Source: an uncultured Bilophila sp. (GTDB lineage Bacteria; Desulfobacterota; Desulfovibrionia; Desulfovibrionales; Desulfovibrionaceae). Taken from it: 42,137 nucleotides of DNA. Positions within the stretch are counted from its first letter, which is position 1. Each line of letters starts with the position of its first letter. Below, piece by piece: positions 1-8,358 of the stretch. The stretch lies in assembly GCA_902373525.1 (NCBI GenBank), contig CABKMN010000017.1:1-42137 (forward strand). Direction: 5' to 3'. The notes beneath the pieces are model-generated. The model saw only the letters and a list, made by a program, of their open reading frames with translations, did not search any database and had not been told where the DNA came from. The position numbers and the translations under genes were made by a program.

Positions 1-79
1 AACATGGGGCGGGGGGAGGATTTGGAAAGGGGAAGGGACCTTTTGAAACGGGGACCTTCCTTCTCCCCCGCCCCATGTT
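1..79. repeat. Large intergenic hairpin at window edge
   Basis: Bases 1-15 are the reverse complement of 65-79 (AACATGGGGCGGGGG against CCCCCGCCCCATGTT), and an inner GGAAGG/CCTTCC pair (31-36 and 55-60) extends the fold. It lies upstream of the cupin operon and may end transcription from a gene left of the window or belong to a dispersed palindrome family. Only its inverted symmetry is seen; the role is inferred. Confidence 0.6.
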
Positions 80-120
80 CGTTTCGTTTGTGGATATTCC
101 CTTTTTTCATGGCGTTGAAC

Positions 121-212
121 GACAAAAAAGTTTTTCGTCAGAGTGTTGACAAACCGGAGCGTGTATACAAGAATAGAAAAAAGTTTCAAATAAAAGAACA
201 ACGGGAGGCGTC
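121..212 (+). promoter_or_regulatory. Candidate promoter/operator region of cupin-GRE operon
   Basis: A TTGACA box lies at 146-151, with a weak -10 candidate AAGAAT at 169-174 (17-bp spacer). Just upstream, 121-139 reads GAC-AAAAA-AG-TTTTT-C-GTC, an imperfect palindrome that could be an operator. A GGGAGG ribosome binding site (203-208) precedes the GTG start at 213. The -10 match is poor, so the exact start site is uncertain. Confidence 0.35.
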
Positions 213-584
213 GTGAAAAAGATCATCTGCTTTCGCCCGGACGAGGCGGTGGAACACGTGCAGAGCGTGGGGCCGAATCCGATTTCCGGTCATCCCGTCA
301 CGCATGTGTGGCGCTGCTTCGTCCATCCGTCCGGCAAGCTGACCGCGGGTATCTGGAGCTGCGAAGGCGGAACCTTCGAGATCATGTCCCATCCGAGCAC
401 CGAGATGTGCACCATCCTCGAAGGCGAGGCCGTCATCGAGCATGAGGACGGCTCGCAGGTGACCGTGGTCCCCGGCGACAGCTTCGTGATTCCCTATGGG
501 GCGCACACGATCTGGCGCGTCGAGGGGTACGTCAGGAAATCGTTCATCTGTCATTTCATGGAAAACGACGGACCCGCCGCCTGA
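213..584 (+). CDS. Cupin-domain protein (single-domain)
   Basis: 123-residue cytoplasmic protein without signal peptide. Residues about 55-110 form a cupin barrel: an EIMSHPSTEMCTILEGEA strand pair followed by PGDSFVIPYGAHTIWRV, resembling the small cupins (DUF861/ethanolamine-utilization type) that accompany catabolic operons. Such proteins often bind a metal or act as small sensors or isomerases, and no catalytic role can be read here. The GTG start at 213 follows GGGAGG. It is the first gene of the run cupin-SDR-activase-GRE, with 39 bp to the SDR start, so it probably serves the same pathway. Confident for the fold, not for the function. Confidence 0.8.
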   Translation: MKKIICFRPDEAVEHVQSVGPNPISGHPVTHVWRCFVHPSGKLTAGIWSCEGGTFEIMSHPSTEMCTILEGEAVIEHEDGSQVTVVPGDSFVIPYGAHTIWRVEGYVRKSFICHFMENDGPAA

Positions 585-623
585 GGCCGTCCGCCTTCAC
601 CGCAAACCAAAGTGGAGAAGCGT

Positions 624-1427
624 ATGCAATCGACTCCCGTTGCCGTCGTTACCGGAGGCAGCCGAGGCATCGGCAAAGCCGTCGCGCACGAACTCGCGTC
701 GCTGGGCTATCGGGTCCAGCTTGTCGCCCGCAATCGCGGGAACCTTGAAGCCGCGAAGGAAGAACTCGTCCGGGCGCACGCGCTCGAAGGCGAAGCGGTT
801 CCCGGCATCTACGCCGCCGACGTGTCCGACGTCGCCGCCATCCGCACGGTGGTCAAGGACATCCTCGGGGACTGCGGCCGGATCGACTTCCTGTTCAACG
901 GGGCCGGGATCAGCATTCCAGGGACCTTCGATCTGGACGCCGCCACGTTCACGCGGCTGTTCGAGGTCAACCTGCGGGCGCCCTTCGTGTTCATGCAGGA
1001 AATCGTGCCGATCATGGAACGGCAGGGCGGCGGCCACATCGTCAACGTGGCCTCGCGCAACGGCAAGGTCGCCGTGGCCAACCTCGGCGGCTATTCGGCC
1101 TCCAAGTTCGGGCTGGTCGGGCTCGGCGAATCCGCGTTCCGCGACCTCTCCGCCAAGGGCATCGCGATCACGACCCTGTGCCCCGGCTGGGTGAACACCG
1201 ACATGGCGGCGGGCGAGGGCGCGTCGCTGGCTCCGGAAGAGATGATCCAGCCCGAGGACATCGCCGCCACCGTCCGTTGGCTGCTGTCCCTGCGCCGTCC
1301 GGTCCGGGTCATGGACGTACTGCTGGAATGCGCGAAGGACGTGGAGCGGCGCGGCAGCGTCGAGATCGCCAAGTTGTACGCGCTGCGTGAACGTCACCGG
1401 GAAGAATACGACAGCCTGACGCTGTAG
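624..1427 (+). CDS. Short-chain dehydrogenase/reductase (SDR)
   Basis: 267-residue classical SDR. The nucleotide-binding motif TGGSRGIG is at residues 10-17, NGAG at about 92-95, and the catalytic S144-Y157-x3-K161 set is complete. This family interconverts alcohols and carbonyls with NAD(P)H. Here it probably handles the substrate or product of the neighbouring glycyl radical enzymes, as SDRs do in several organosulfonate and diol pathways; that assignment is inference. The ATG at 624 is chosen because GGAG at 614-617 lies 6 bases upstream; a GTG at 612 would overlap that site. The stop codon lies inside the ribosome binding site of the next gene, indicating coupled translation. Confidence 0.9.
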   Translation: MQSTPVAVVTGGSRGIGKAVAHELASLGYRVQLVARNRGNLEAAKEELVRAHALEGEAVPGIYAADVSDVAAIRTVVKDILGDCGRIDFLFNGAGISIPGTFDLDAATFTRLFEVNLRAPFVFMQEIVPIMERQGGGHIVNVASRNGKVAVANLGGYSASKFGLVGLGESAFRDLSAKGIAITTLCPGWVNTDMAAGEGASLAPEEMIQPEDIAATVRWLLSLRRPVRVMDVLLECAKDVERRGSVEIAKLYALRERHREEYDSLTL

Positions 1428-1437
1428 GAGTATCGGC

Positions 1438-2358
1438 ATGAAGGCGCTTATCGAGAATATCCAGCACTATTGCCTGCACGACGGCCCCGGCACGCGGACG
1501 ACGGTCTTTTTCAAGGGCTGCCCGCTGCGCTGCCTGTGGTGCTCCAACCCGACGACGCAGCGCATGCCGAAGGAGCTGCTGCAAAAGGCCGACGACTGCC
1601 TCGGCTGCGGCCTCTGTGCTCGGGTGTGCCCGAAAGGCGCCGTGGCCTTCGAGCCGGGAAAGACGCCGGTCATCGATCGGGAACGGTGCGACGACTGCGG
1701 CCTGTGCGCCCGCGAATGCCCCGGCAGGGCGCTGGTCATGGCCGGGACCGAATATACCGTCGAGGAGGTCTTCGACATCCTCAAGGGGGACATGCTGTTC
1801 TACCGCAACTCGGGGGGCGGCGTGACCTTTTCCGGCGGGGAAGTCCTGTCGCAGTCCGCGTTCGCCGTGGAGCTGGCGGAACGCTGTCGGCGGATCGGCA
1901 TCAACACGGCGATGGAAACGTCGGGATTCGCGCCCTACGAACGTCTGCGGGCCCTTGCCGACGTGATGGACCACATCTTTTTTGACGTGAAGCACCTCGA
2001 CGACGAGGCGCACCGGCGGCTTACGGGGCAGCCCAACGCGTTGATTCTGGACAACATCCGGCGTCTGGGCCGCGAAAAGGGCGGAAGCGTAAGCATCCAT
2101 CTGCGCCTTCCGCTCATTCCCGGCATGAACGACGCCCCCGAACATCTCGAGCGGTACGGCGCGTTCGCGGCCGGGCTTGAGGGCATCGCCGATCTGGAGC
2201 TGTTGCCCTACCACCGCCTCGGCAAGAACAAGTACGACATGCTCGGGCGCGGTTATGTCCTGGGCGATGTTCCCCCCCTCGCCCGGGACGCCGTCGCCGC
2301 CGCCGTCGGCCGCGTCCGGGAACACGCGGGTCATGTGAAGGTGTTGTGCGTTGCCTGA
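1438..2358 (+). CDS. Glycyl radical enzyme activating enzyme (radical SAM)
   Basis: 306 residues. The radical SAM cluster motif C28-x3-C32-x2-C35 is followed by a ferredoxin-like insert with two CxxCxxCxxxC sets (C54/57/60/64 and C84/87/90/94), so three [4Fe-4S] clusters are expected. FSGGEVL and the NTAMETSG strand are typical of the PFL-activase family. It uses S-adenosylmethionine to abstract hydrogen from the conserved glycine of a partner enzyme. The two-cluster insert is usual for activases of the dehydratase/lyase (eliminase) branch rather than of PFL itself. It is the only activase in the window although two glycyl radical enzymes follow, so it may serve both. TAGGAG at 1425-1430 supports the ATG at 1438. 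Confidence 0.95.
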   Translation: MKALIENIQHYCLHDGPGTRTTVFFKGCPLRCLWCSNPTTQRMPKELLQKADDCLGCGLCARVCPKGAVAFEPGKTPVIDRERCDDCGLCARECPGRALVMAGTEYTVEEVFDILKGDMLFYRNSGGGVTFSGGEVLSQSAFAVELAERCRRIGINTAMETSGFAPYERLRALADVMDHIFFDVKHLDDEAHRRLTGQPNALILDNIRRLGREKGGSVSIHLRLPLIPGMNDAPEHLERYGAFAAGLEGIADLELLPYHRLGKNKYDMLGRGYVLGDVPPLARDAVAAAVGRVREHAGHVKVLCVA

Positions 2359-2390
2359 TCGGCAGCGTTTGAAATGAAAGGAGAATGACG

Positions 2391-4775
2391 ATGTCTCTCA
2401 CCAAGGAAGCCCGTCTCGAACGGATCATGCGCCTCAAGAAGCAGTTTTTTTCCCACAAGCCGAGCGTCTGCATCGAAGGCGCTCTGACCGCGACCCGCGT
2501 GTTTCAGGAAACCGAAAGCGAGCCGATGGTCATCCGCCGGGCCAAGGTCTTCAGGCGGCACTGCGAAACCAAGACCATCACCATCCAGCCGGACGAACTC
2601 ATCGTCGGCAACGCCGGGGCCGTGGCGCGCAGCATCCATGTGAATCCCGAGCTCTCGAACAACTGGTTCTACAACGAACTGGACACGATGAGCACCCGTC
2701 CGCAGGACCCCTACCAGATCACGGAAGAGCAGAAGCGGCTCTACCGCGAGGAAATCTATCCCTACTGGAAGGGCAAGACGCTCCGGGATTTCTGGGACGC
2801 GCGCGCTCCGAAGGATGTCCATGAGCTGTTCTCCGTCGGCGGCATCTGCGACAACGACGTGAAGATCGAATGCACCCCCGGCGACATGGTCCCGGCCCTT
2901 CACCAGCTCGTCCTGCCCCTCGGCTTCGACGGCATCAGGCGCAAGGCCGCCGAAAACCTCGCCGGGCTGGACTTCAACGACATCGAGAATTTTTCGAAGC
3001 GCGATTTCTGGCAGGCCGTGATCATCTGCTGCGAAGGGTTCAGCCTTTTGTGCGAACGCCACGCCCAAAAGGCCCGCGAACTCATGGACGGGGCCGACGA
3101 CGCCCGCCGCCGCGACCTCGAACGCATCGCCGCCGTGTGCGACCGGATCGCCCACAATCCCCCGGACACCCTGCACGAAGCCTTGCAGCTCACCTATTTC
3201 ATCTTCGTCGGCCTGTTCATTGAGGGCAACGCGGGCGGCTATTCGCCGGGGCTGCTCGATCAGTATCTGATTCCCTATTACCGCAAGGACCGGGAACGCG
3301 GCCTGAGCGACGAGGACGCCCTTGAAGTCATCGAAAGCCTGTGGGTGAAGCTCGGCGAGCAGATTTGGTACTGGAACGAGCCCGCCGCGAAGCACTATTC
3401 CGGTTTCTGCGCCTTCCAGAACATCGCGCTGGGCGGCCTCGACACCTATGGCCGCGACGCCGTCAACGAACTGAGCTACCTCATGTTGCAGGCGAGCATC
3501 GACGTCCAGATGGTCCAGCCCTCGCTGTCCGTGCGCCTGAGCAAGAAGAACCCCGAGGAGTTCTTCCTCAAGATCGCGGAGCTGGTGCAGACCGGTTCCG
3601 GCTTCCCGGCCATCTTCAGCGACGAGGTCGGCTACAAGATGCTGCTCAAGAAGGGCATCCCCGCCCACCTCGCCCGCGACTGGGCGCCCATCGGGTGCGT
3701 GGAGGCGCAGCTTGCCGGACGCCATTACCAGTGGAGTTCGGCCGGGCACTACAACCTCGGCAGCGTGGTGGAGTTCGCCCTGACCAACGGCGTACACCTC
3801 AAGAGCGGCAAGAAGCTCGGCGCGGACACCGGGGACGCCTCGACGTTCACGACCTATGAGCAGTTTGAGGAGGCCGTGTACACGCAGTTGCGCTTCCTGC
3901 TGCACCAGTTCTCGGTGTCCCAGAACCTGCTGGAACAGTTGCACTACGAATATTTGCCGAATCCCGTGGCCTCCATGCTGCTCACCGGCTGCATCGAAAA
4001 GGGCCGCGACCTTACCCACGGCGGGGCCGAGTTCAACACCGGCCCCGGCATGAACGGCAACGGCCTTGCGGACTTCGTGGATTCCGTGACGGCGGTGCGG
4101 AAGGTCGTGTTCGAGGACAGGCGCATTTCGATGGCCGATCTGGTCGCCGCGGTCAGGGCCGACTTCGAGGGCTACGAGCACATCCGCCGCATGCTCGTCG
4201 AGGACGCGCCCAAGTGGGGCAACAACAACGACGAGGCCGACGGCAACATGACGAAGCTGTTCGACGTCATCATCAAGGAAATCGGCACCTACCGCGGCAA
4301 GCTCGGCAATCCCAAGCTGCCCGCGCTGTACCCCGTCTCGTCGAACGTGCCGCAGGGCCTGTCCGTCGCCGCCCTGCCTTCGGGCCGCAAGGCCGGCAAG
4401 CCCCTTGCGGACGGCTGCTCGCCCTCGCAGGGCATGGACAGGCTCGGCCCCACCGCGATCCTTCAGTCGCTCGGCAAGCTGCCCCACGACTGCATCGACG
4501 GCGGGACGCTCCTGAACATCAAGCTGACCCCCGCCGTGGTCGCCGGGGAAGAAGGCAAGCGGCGTCTGTCCGCCTTCCTGAAGACCTTCCTCGACCTCGA
4601 CGTGTTCCATATCCAGTTCAACGTGGTCAGCCATGAGGTCCTGCGCTGCGCGCAGCGGACCCCCGAGGACTACAAGAGCCTGCTCGTCCGCGTCGCGGGC
4701 TACAGCGCCTATTTCGTCGAACTGAGCCGCGAGATTCAGGAAGACATCCTGAGCCGCACGGCCCATGAACTCTAG
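2391..4775 (+). CDS. Glycyl radical enzyme 1 (eliminase-type, substrate unknown)
   Basis: 794-residue PFL-like glycyl radical enzyme. The active-site loop is GCVE (C436, E438), and the C-terminal radical motif is RVAGYSAYF with Gly770 as radical site. The single Cys followed by Val-Glu marks the lyase/dehydratase branch (choline lyase, diol dehydratase, hydroxyproline dehydratase, sulfonate lyases), where the Glu acts as base. PFL itself has a Cys-Cys pair. The Asp found 14 residues after Cys in glycerol/propanediol dehydratases is Ser here, so a diol substrate is not supported. Length matches diol and hydroxyproline dehydratases better than the about 830-residue isethionate lyase. The ATG at 2391 fits AAAGGAGA at 2377-2384; the ATG at 2385 lies too close. 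Its activase is directly upstream. Confidence 0.95.
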   Translation: MSLTKEARLERIMRLKKQFFSHKPSVCIEGALTATRVFQETESEPMVIRRAKVFRRHCETKTITIQPDELIVGNAGAVARSIHVNPELSNNWFYNELDTMSTRPQDPYQITEEQKRLYREEIYPYWKGKTLRDFWDARAPKDVHELFSVGGICDNDVKIECTPGDMVPALHQLVLPLGFDGIRRKAAENLAGLDFNDIENFSKRDFWQAVIICCEGFSLLCERHAQKARELMDGADDARRRDLERIAAVCDRIAHNPPDTLHEALQLTYFIFVGLFIEGNAGGYSPGLLDQYLIPYYRKDRERGLSDEDALEVIESLWVKLGEQIWYWNEPAAKHYSGFCAFQNIALGGLDTYGRDAVNELSYLMLQASIDVQMVQPSLSVRLSKKNPEEFFLKIAELVQTGSGFPAIFSDEVGYKMLLKKGIPAHLARDWAPIGCVEAQLAGRHYQWSSAGHYNLGSVVEFALTNGVHLKSGKKLGADTGDASTFTTYEQFEEAVYTQLRFLLHQFSVSQNLLEQLHYEYLPNPVASMLLTGCIEKGRDLTHGGAEFNTGPGMNGNGLADFVDSVTAVRKVVFEDRRISMADLVAAVRADFEGYEHIRRMLVEDAPKWGNNNDEADGNMTKLFDVIIKEIGTYRGKLGNPKLPALYPVSSNVPQGLSVAALPSGRKAGKPLADGCSPSQGMDRLGPTAILQSLGKLPHDCIDGGTLLNIKLTPAVVAGEEGKRRLSAFLKTFLDLDVFHIQFNVVSHEVLRCAQRTPEDYKSLLVRVAGYSAYFVELSREIQEDILSRTAHEL

Positions 4776-4782
4776 TCAATCC

Positions 4783-4811
4783 GGCCGCGCCTCCGAGCGG
4801 GGGGCGCGGCC
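4783..4811 (+). promoter_or_regulatory. Intercistronic hairpin between GRE1 and binding-protein gene
   Basis: GGCCGCGCC (4783-4791) pairs perfectly with GGCGCGGCC (4803-4811) around an 11-base loop, starting 7 bases after the GRE1 stop. No T-run follows, so it is more likely an mRNA stabiliser or attenuator than a full terminator. It also argues that the next gene starts after it, at GTG 4831. Confidence 0.65.
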
Positions 4812-4830
4812 TTGCAAAGCGAGGTATCCC

Positions 4831-5886
4831 GTGTTGTTCGTTCGTCTGCTCGCCCTTGTCGTGGCCGTGGCGCTGGCCGTGCCCGGCCTTGCTCCCGCGT
4901 CGCCCGTCACCCTGCGGACGGCGTGGCTTTCCGAATACGAAGCCTTCGCCGCCTGGTACGCGCATGAACGGAAGTGGGATGTGGAGAACGGCGTTTCGTT
5001 GGAATGCGACGTGTTTCCCACCGGGAAAAATCTGGTGGACAACATGCGGCGCTCCGGGTGCGTGATCGGCGCGTGCGGCGGGGCCGCCGCCGTGTTCGGC
5101 ATCCTCGGCGGGCAGGTTTCCGTCATCGGGGTGGCTGCGGACGAGACGGCGGCGAACGCCGTCTATGTGCGTCCGGACAGCCCGCTGCTGAAGCTGAAGG
5201 GCGAGAACCCCGGCTATCCCGAACTCTACGGCGGCGCCGCGGCCATGCAGGGAAAGACCGTGCTCGCGCCCGTGGGGACCAGCGCGCATCAATTGCTGTA
5301 TTTCTGGCTGGAACGGCTCGGCACGAGCGACGCGGAGTCCATCGTCATCGACACGAAGCCGGAGGAGGCGCTCAAGGCGTTCACCGGCGGCATGGGCGAC
5401 GCGGTCGTGCTGTGGGCCCCGGACACCTACAAGGCCGACGCCCTCGGGCTGCGGCGGCTGGTCTCCGGGCGCGAATGCGGCATCACCCAGCCCATCCTGC
5501 TCGTCGCCGACCGCACGTTCGCGGAGGCGAACCCCGCGCAGGTCGAAGCCTTCATGAAGGCGTATCTCAGGGCCGTGGACGCGATCCTCGCCATGCCGAA
5601 GGACGAACTCGTCCCGCTGTACCGGCGGTTCATGGAGACGTTCTCCGGGCAGCCGGTTTCCGAAACGGTCGCCCGCGGCGATCTGGACACGCACCGGTTC
5701 CTGTCGGCGGACGAACAGCGGAAGCTGTTCAGGAGCCGCGCCGAAGGCGGGCTGCTTCATTTCTGGATTGAGGACGTGATCCGCTTCCACGAGGCGACGG
5801 GCGCGTTGAGCCGCCGTCAGGTCCGTGAACTGGAGCGGACGCCGTTTGTGACGTCCCGGTTCCTCGAAAGGGCCGCCGCGCAGTGA
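4831..5886 (+). CDS. NMT1/SsuA-like periplasmic substrate-binding protein (orphan)
   Basis: 351 residues from the GTG at 4831, which follows CGAGG at 4820-4824 and begins exactly at a clean signal peptide (hydrophobic LLALVVAVALAVPG, cleavage near PAS-PV). An upstream ATG at 4765 would overlap the GRE1 stop and add 22 charged residues before the signal. The mature part has the two-lobe NMT1/SsuA/TauA pattern (RTAWLSEYEAFAAWYAHERKW near the N terminus, GKTVLAPVGTSAHQLLYFWL in the middle). The family binds aliphatic sulfonates, taurine, nitrate or pyrimidine precursors for ABC importers. No ABC permease or ATPase gene is nearby, so it may deliver to a transporter elsewhere or act as a sensor. 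Its place between two GRE genes implies a shared substrate. Confidence 0.8.
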   Translation: MLFVRLLALVVAVALAVPGLAPASPVTLRTAWLSEYEAFAAWYAHERKWDVENGVSLECDVFPTGKNLVDNMRRSGCVIGACGGAAAVFGILGGQVSVIGVAADETAANAVYVRPDSPLLKLKGENPGYPELYGGAAAMQGKTVLAPVGTSAHQLLYFWLERLGTSDAESIVIDTKPEEALKAFTGGMGDAVVLWAPDTYKADALGLRRLVSGRECGITQPILLVADRTFAEANPAQVEAFMKAYLRAVDAILAMPKDELVPLYRRFMETFSGQPVSETVARGDLDTHRFLSADEQRKLFRSRAEGGLLHFWIEDVIRFHEATGALSRRQVRELERTPFVTSRFLERAAAQ

Positions 5887-5895
5887 TCCCATGCC

Positions 5896-5913
5896 GCCCG
5901 GAACGTTCCGGGC
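5896..5913 (+). promoter_or_regulatory. Perfect palindrome ahead of GRE2 ribosome binding site
   Basis: GCCCGGAA-CG-TTCCGGGC is an 18-base perfect inverted repeat located between the binding-protein stop (5884-5886) and the AAGGAG site (5915-5920). In RNA it would fold one base upstream of the ribosome binding site and may tune GRE2 translation or protect the mRNA 5' end. Confidence 0.55.
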
Positions 5914-5927
5914 GAAGGAGATGTCCC

Positions 5928-8297
5928 ATGTTTCCGCGGATCGAGTTTCTCAGACAGCAGTTTTTCCTGAACCGTCCCTCCGTGTGTCTGGAGGCGGCGC
6001 TGGCGAAGACGCGGGTTTTTCGGGAGACGGAAGGCGAGGCGCTGATCCTGCGGCGCGCCAAGAGTTTCCGGGAGACGTGCCGCACCAAGACGATCACCAT
6101 TCAGCCGCAGGAGCTGATCGTCGGCAACGCGGGCGCGAAGGCCCGGCAGGCCTGCATCACGCCCGAGCTGTCGAACAACTGGTTCGTGCTTGAGCTGGAC
6201 ACCATGCGGGACCGCCCGCAGGACCCCTACGACATTACCGAGGAGCAGAAGGCGCAGTACCGCGAGATCATCCATCCCTACTGGGTGGGCAAGTCGCTCC
6301 GGGACATCTGGGAAAAGCAGGTGCCCGAGGACACGATGGCGATCATCCGGGTCGGCGGAGTGGTGGACTGCGGGGTCAAGGTGGAGTCCGCGCCTTCGGA
6401 ACTGACCCCGAATTTCCGGGATCACCTGTTCGTGAAGGGGTACGCCGGGATCAGGCGCGAAGCCGAGGCCGCGCTCGCCGCGCTGGACCTCACCGACGTG
6501 CGCAATCTTGAGCGCCGCGACTTCTGGCGGGCCGCCGTCATCACCTGCGAAGGCATGGAGACGTTGGCGGCGCGGTACGCCGAAAAGGCCGAGGAACTGG
6601 TCGCCGCCGAAGCCGATCCCGTCCGGGCGTCCGAGCTGCGGGACATCGCCGAGACCTGCCGCCGTCTCGCCGCGGGCGCGCCCGTCACCTTCCGGGACGC
6701 GATCCAGCAGGTCTACTTCACCCTGTGCGGCCTGTTCATCGAGGGGAACGGCGGCGGCTATTCCATAGGCCGCCTTGATCAGTACCTCCATCCCTTCTTT
6801 CTGCGCGACAGGGCGGAGGGTCTGCTTACCGACGACGCGGCGCAGGAGCTGCTCGAATGCCTCTGGATCAAGCTCGGCGAGCAGCTCTGGTACCAGACGG
6901 ACGAGAGCGCACGGGACTATGCGGGCTATTGCCCCTTCCACAACCTGTGCGTCGGCGGCGTGGACGTGAACGGCAACGACGCCGTGAACCCGCTTTCCTA
7001 CATGATGCTGGACGCGACCATCCACGTGCGGATGGCGCAGCCCTCGCTGTCCGTGCGCCTCAGCCGCAAGAATCCCGAGGAGTTCTTCCATAAGGTCGCG
7101 GAGTGCGTGCAAACCGGTACGGGCTTCCCGGCCATCCACAGCGACGACGTGGGCACCATGATGGTCATGCGCAAGGGCGTGCCCTCGCGGGTGGCCCGTG
7201 ACTGGGCCCTGCACGGCTGCGTCGAACCGGACATTCCGGGCATGACCTCCCAGTGGACCTCGGGCGGGCACTACAATCTGGCCTCCGCCGTTGAGTTCGC
7301 CCTGACCCGCGGCGTTCACCTCAAGACGGGCGAACAGGTCGGCCTGCGGACCCCGGACCCGACCACCTTCCGGACCTTCGACGACTTTCGGAAGGCGGTG
7401 TACGACCAGCTCGGGCACATCATCCGGCATTTCTCGCTGGTGATGAGCCTGTTCGAGCGGCTGCATCTGGAACACCTTCCCTTGCCGCTGGCTTCTCTCG
7501 TCACGCTGGACTGCGTGGAGAAGGGCAGGCACCTCATGCAGGGCGGGGCACGGTACAACTGGGGTCCGGGCATGAACGCCAACGGGTTCGGGGATTTCAT
7601 CGATTCGATGGCCGCCGTCCGCAAACTGGTGTTCCGCGAGGGCAGGCTGCCCATGTCTCGGCTGGTCGAGGCGATCCGGGCCAATTTCGAGGGGTACGAG
7701 GCCGTCCGCCGCATGCTCGTCGAGGACGCGCCCAAGTGGGGCAACGACGATGACGACGCCGACGTCTTCGCCGGGGAACTGACGGCCTTCCTGTCCGAGA
7801 CCTTCGGCGGGACGCGCGGCCTGCTCGGCAACCCCCGGATGATGACGATCATCCCGATCACCTCGAACATCCCGCAGGGGGCGAGCGTGAGCGCGCTGCC
7901 CTCGGGGCGGTTGGCGGGCTTTCCGCTCGCGGACGGCGTTTCCGCCTGTCAGGGCCGGGACAGGAACGGTCCCACGGCCCTCATCAAGTCCATGTCCAAG
8001 TTCCCGCACGCAGACTACGACGGCGGGCTCCTGCTCAACGTGCGTTTCACGCCGAGCACCGTAGCGGGCGAGCAGGGCCGCTTCCGGCTCGTCTCCTTCC
8101 TGCGGAGCTTTCTGGATTTGGACCTCTTCCACATCCAGTTCAACATCGTGGGACAGGAGGTGCTGCGCTGCGCCCAGAAGCACCCGGACGAATACCGGTC
8201 GCTCCTCGTGCGCGTGGCGGGCTACAGCGCGTATTTCGTCGAATTGAGCAAGGAAATGCAGGAGGACATCATCAGCCGCATTCCGCACGAACTCTAG
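5928..8297 (+). CDS. Glycyl radical enzyme 2 (paralogue of GRE1)
   Basis: 789 residues, clearly paralogous to GRE1 along its whole length (shared PSVC-E, LSNNWF, WVGKSLRDIW-like, QPSLSVRLS and NPEEFF blocks). The active loop is GCVE with C431 and E433; the radical motif RVAGYSAYF places the radical at Gly765. The loop after the Cys differs from GRE1 (HGCVEPDIPG against IGCVEAQLAG), and substrate-pocket segments differ (RVGGVVDCG here, SVGGICDND in GRE1), so a different substrate or stereochemistry is likely. Like GRE1 it has Ser 14 residues after Cys rather than the diol-dehydratase Asp. The ATG at 5928 is 7 bases after AAGGAG; an upstream ATG at 5883 overlaps the preceding stop and gives an unrelated basic extension. 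Confidence 0.95.
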   Translation: MFPRIEFLRQQFFLNRPSVCLEAALAKTRVFRETEGEALILRRAKSFRETCRTKTITIQPQELIVGNAGAKARQACITPELSNNWFVLELDTMRDRPQDPYDITEEQKAQYREIIHPYWVGKSLRDIWEKQVPEDTMAIIRVGGVVDCGVKVESAPSELTPNFRDHLFVKGYAGIRREAEAALAALDLTDVRNLERRDFWRAAVITCEGMETLAARYAEKAEELVAAEADPVRASELRDIAETCRRLAAGAPVTFRDAIQQVYFTLCGLFIEGNGGGYSIGRLDQYLHPFFLRDRAEGLLTDDAAQELLECLWIKLGEQLWYQTDESARDYAGYCPFHNLCVGGVDVNGNDAVNPLSYMMLDATIHVRMAQPSLSVRLSRKNPEEFFHKVAECVQTGTGFPAIHSDDVGTMMVMRKGVPSRVARDWALHGCVEPDIPGMTSQWTSGGHYNLASAVEFALTRGVHLKTGEQVGLRTPDPTTFRTFDDFRKAVYDQLGHIIRHFSLVMSLFERLHLEHLPLPLASLVTLDCVEKGRHLMQGGARYNWGPGMNANGFGDFIDSMAAVRKLVFREGRLPMSRLVEAIRANFEGYEAVRRMLVEDAPKWGNDDDDADVFAGELTAFLSETFGGTRGLLGNPRMMTIIPITSNIPQGASVSALPSGRLAGFPLADGVSACQGRDRNGPTALIKSMSKFPHADYDGGLLLNVRFTPSTVAGEQGRFRLVSFLRSFLDLDLFHIQFNIVGQEVLRCAQKHPDEYRSLLVRVAGYSAYFVELSKEMQEDIISRIPHEL

Positions 8298-8317
8298 CGC
8301 ACGGTGCGAACCTGCGT

Positions 8318-8358
8318 CTGAGGAGCCCTCACGCCGTCGGCGCGGGGGCTTCTCTTGT
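8318..8358 (+). terminator. Probable terminator after GRE2
   Basis: About 24 bases after the GRE2 stop, an imperfect GC-rich hairpin forms between AGCCC-N3-CGCCG and CGGCG-N3-GGGCT, followed by TCTCTTGT. The T-run is interrupted, so strength is uncertain. Together with the promoter at 8792 it suggests that the enzyme genes and the TRAP genes are separate transcription units. Confidence 0.4.

Noticed and set aside
2391..4775. Naming GRE1 as isethionate lyase (IslA) or DHPS lyase (HpsG)
   Set aside because: Genomic style (Desulfovibrionaceae, TRAP transporter) makes this tempting, but the protein is shorter than IslA (794 against about 830), the Cys lies about 30 residues earlier and I cannot confirm sulfonate-binding residues by eye.
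2391..8297. Annotation of the GREs as pyruvate formate-lyase
   Set aside because: PFL has an adjacent Cys-Cys pair in the active loop; both enzymes here have a single Cys followed by Val-Glu, the signature of the lyase/dehydratase branch.
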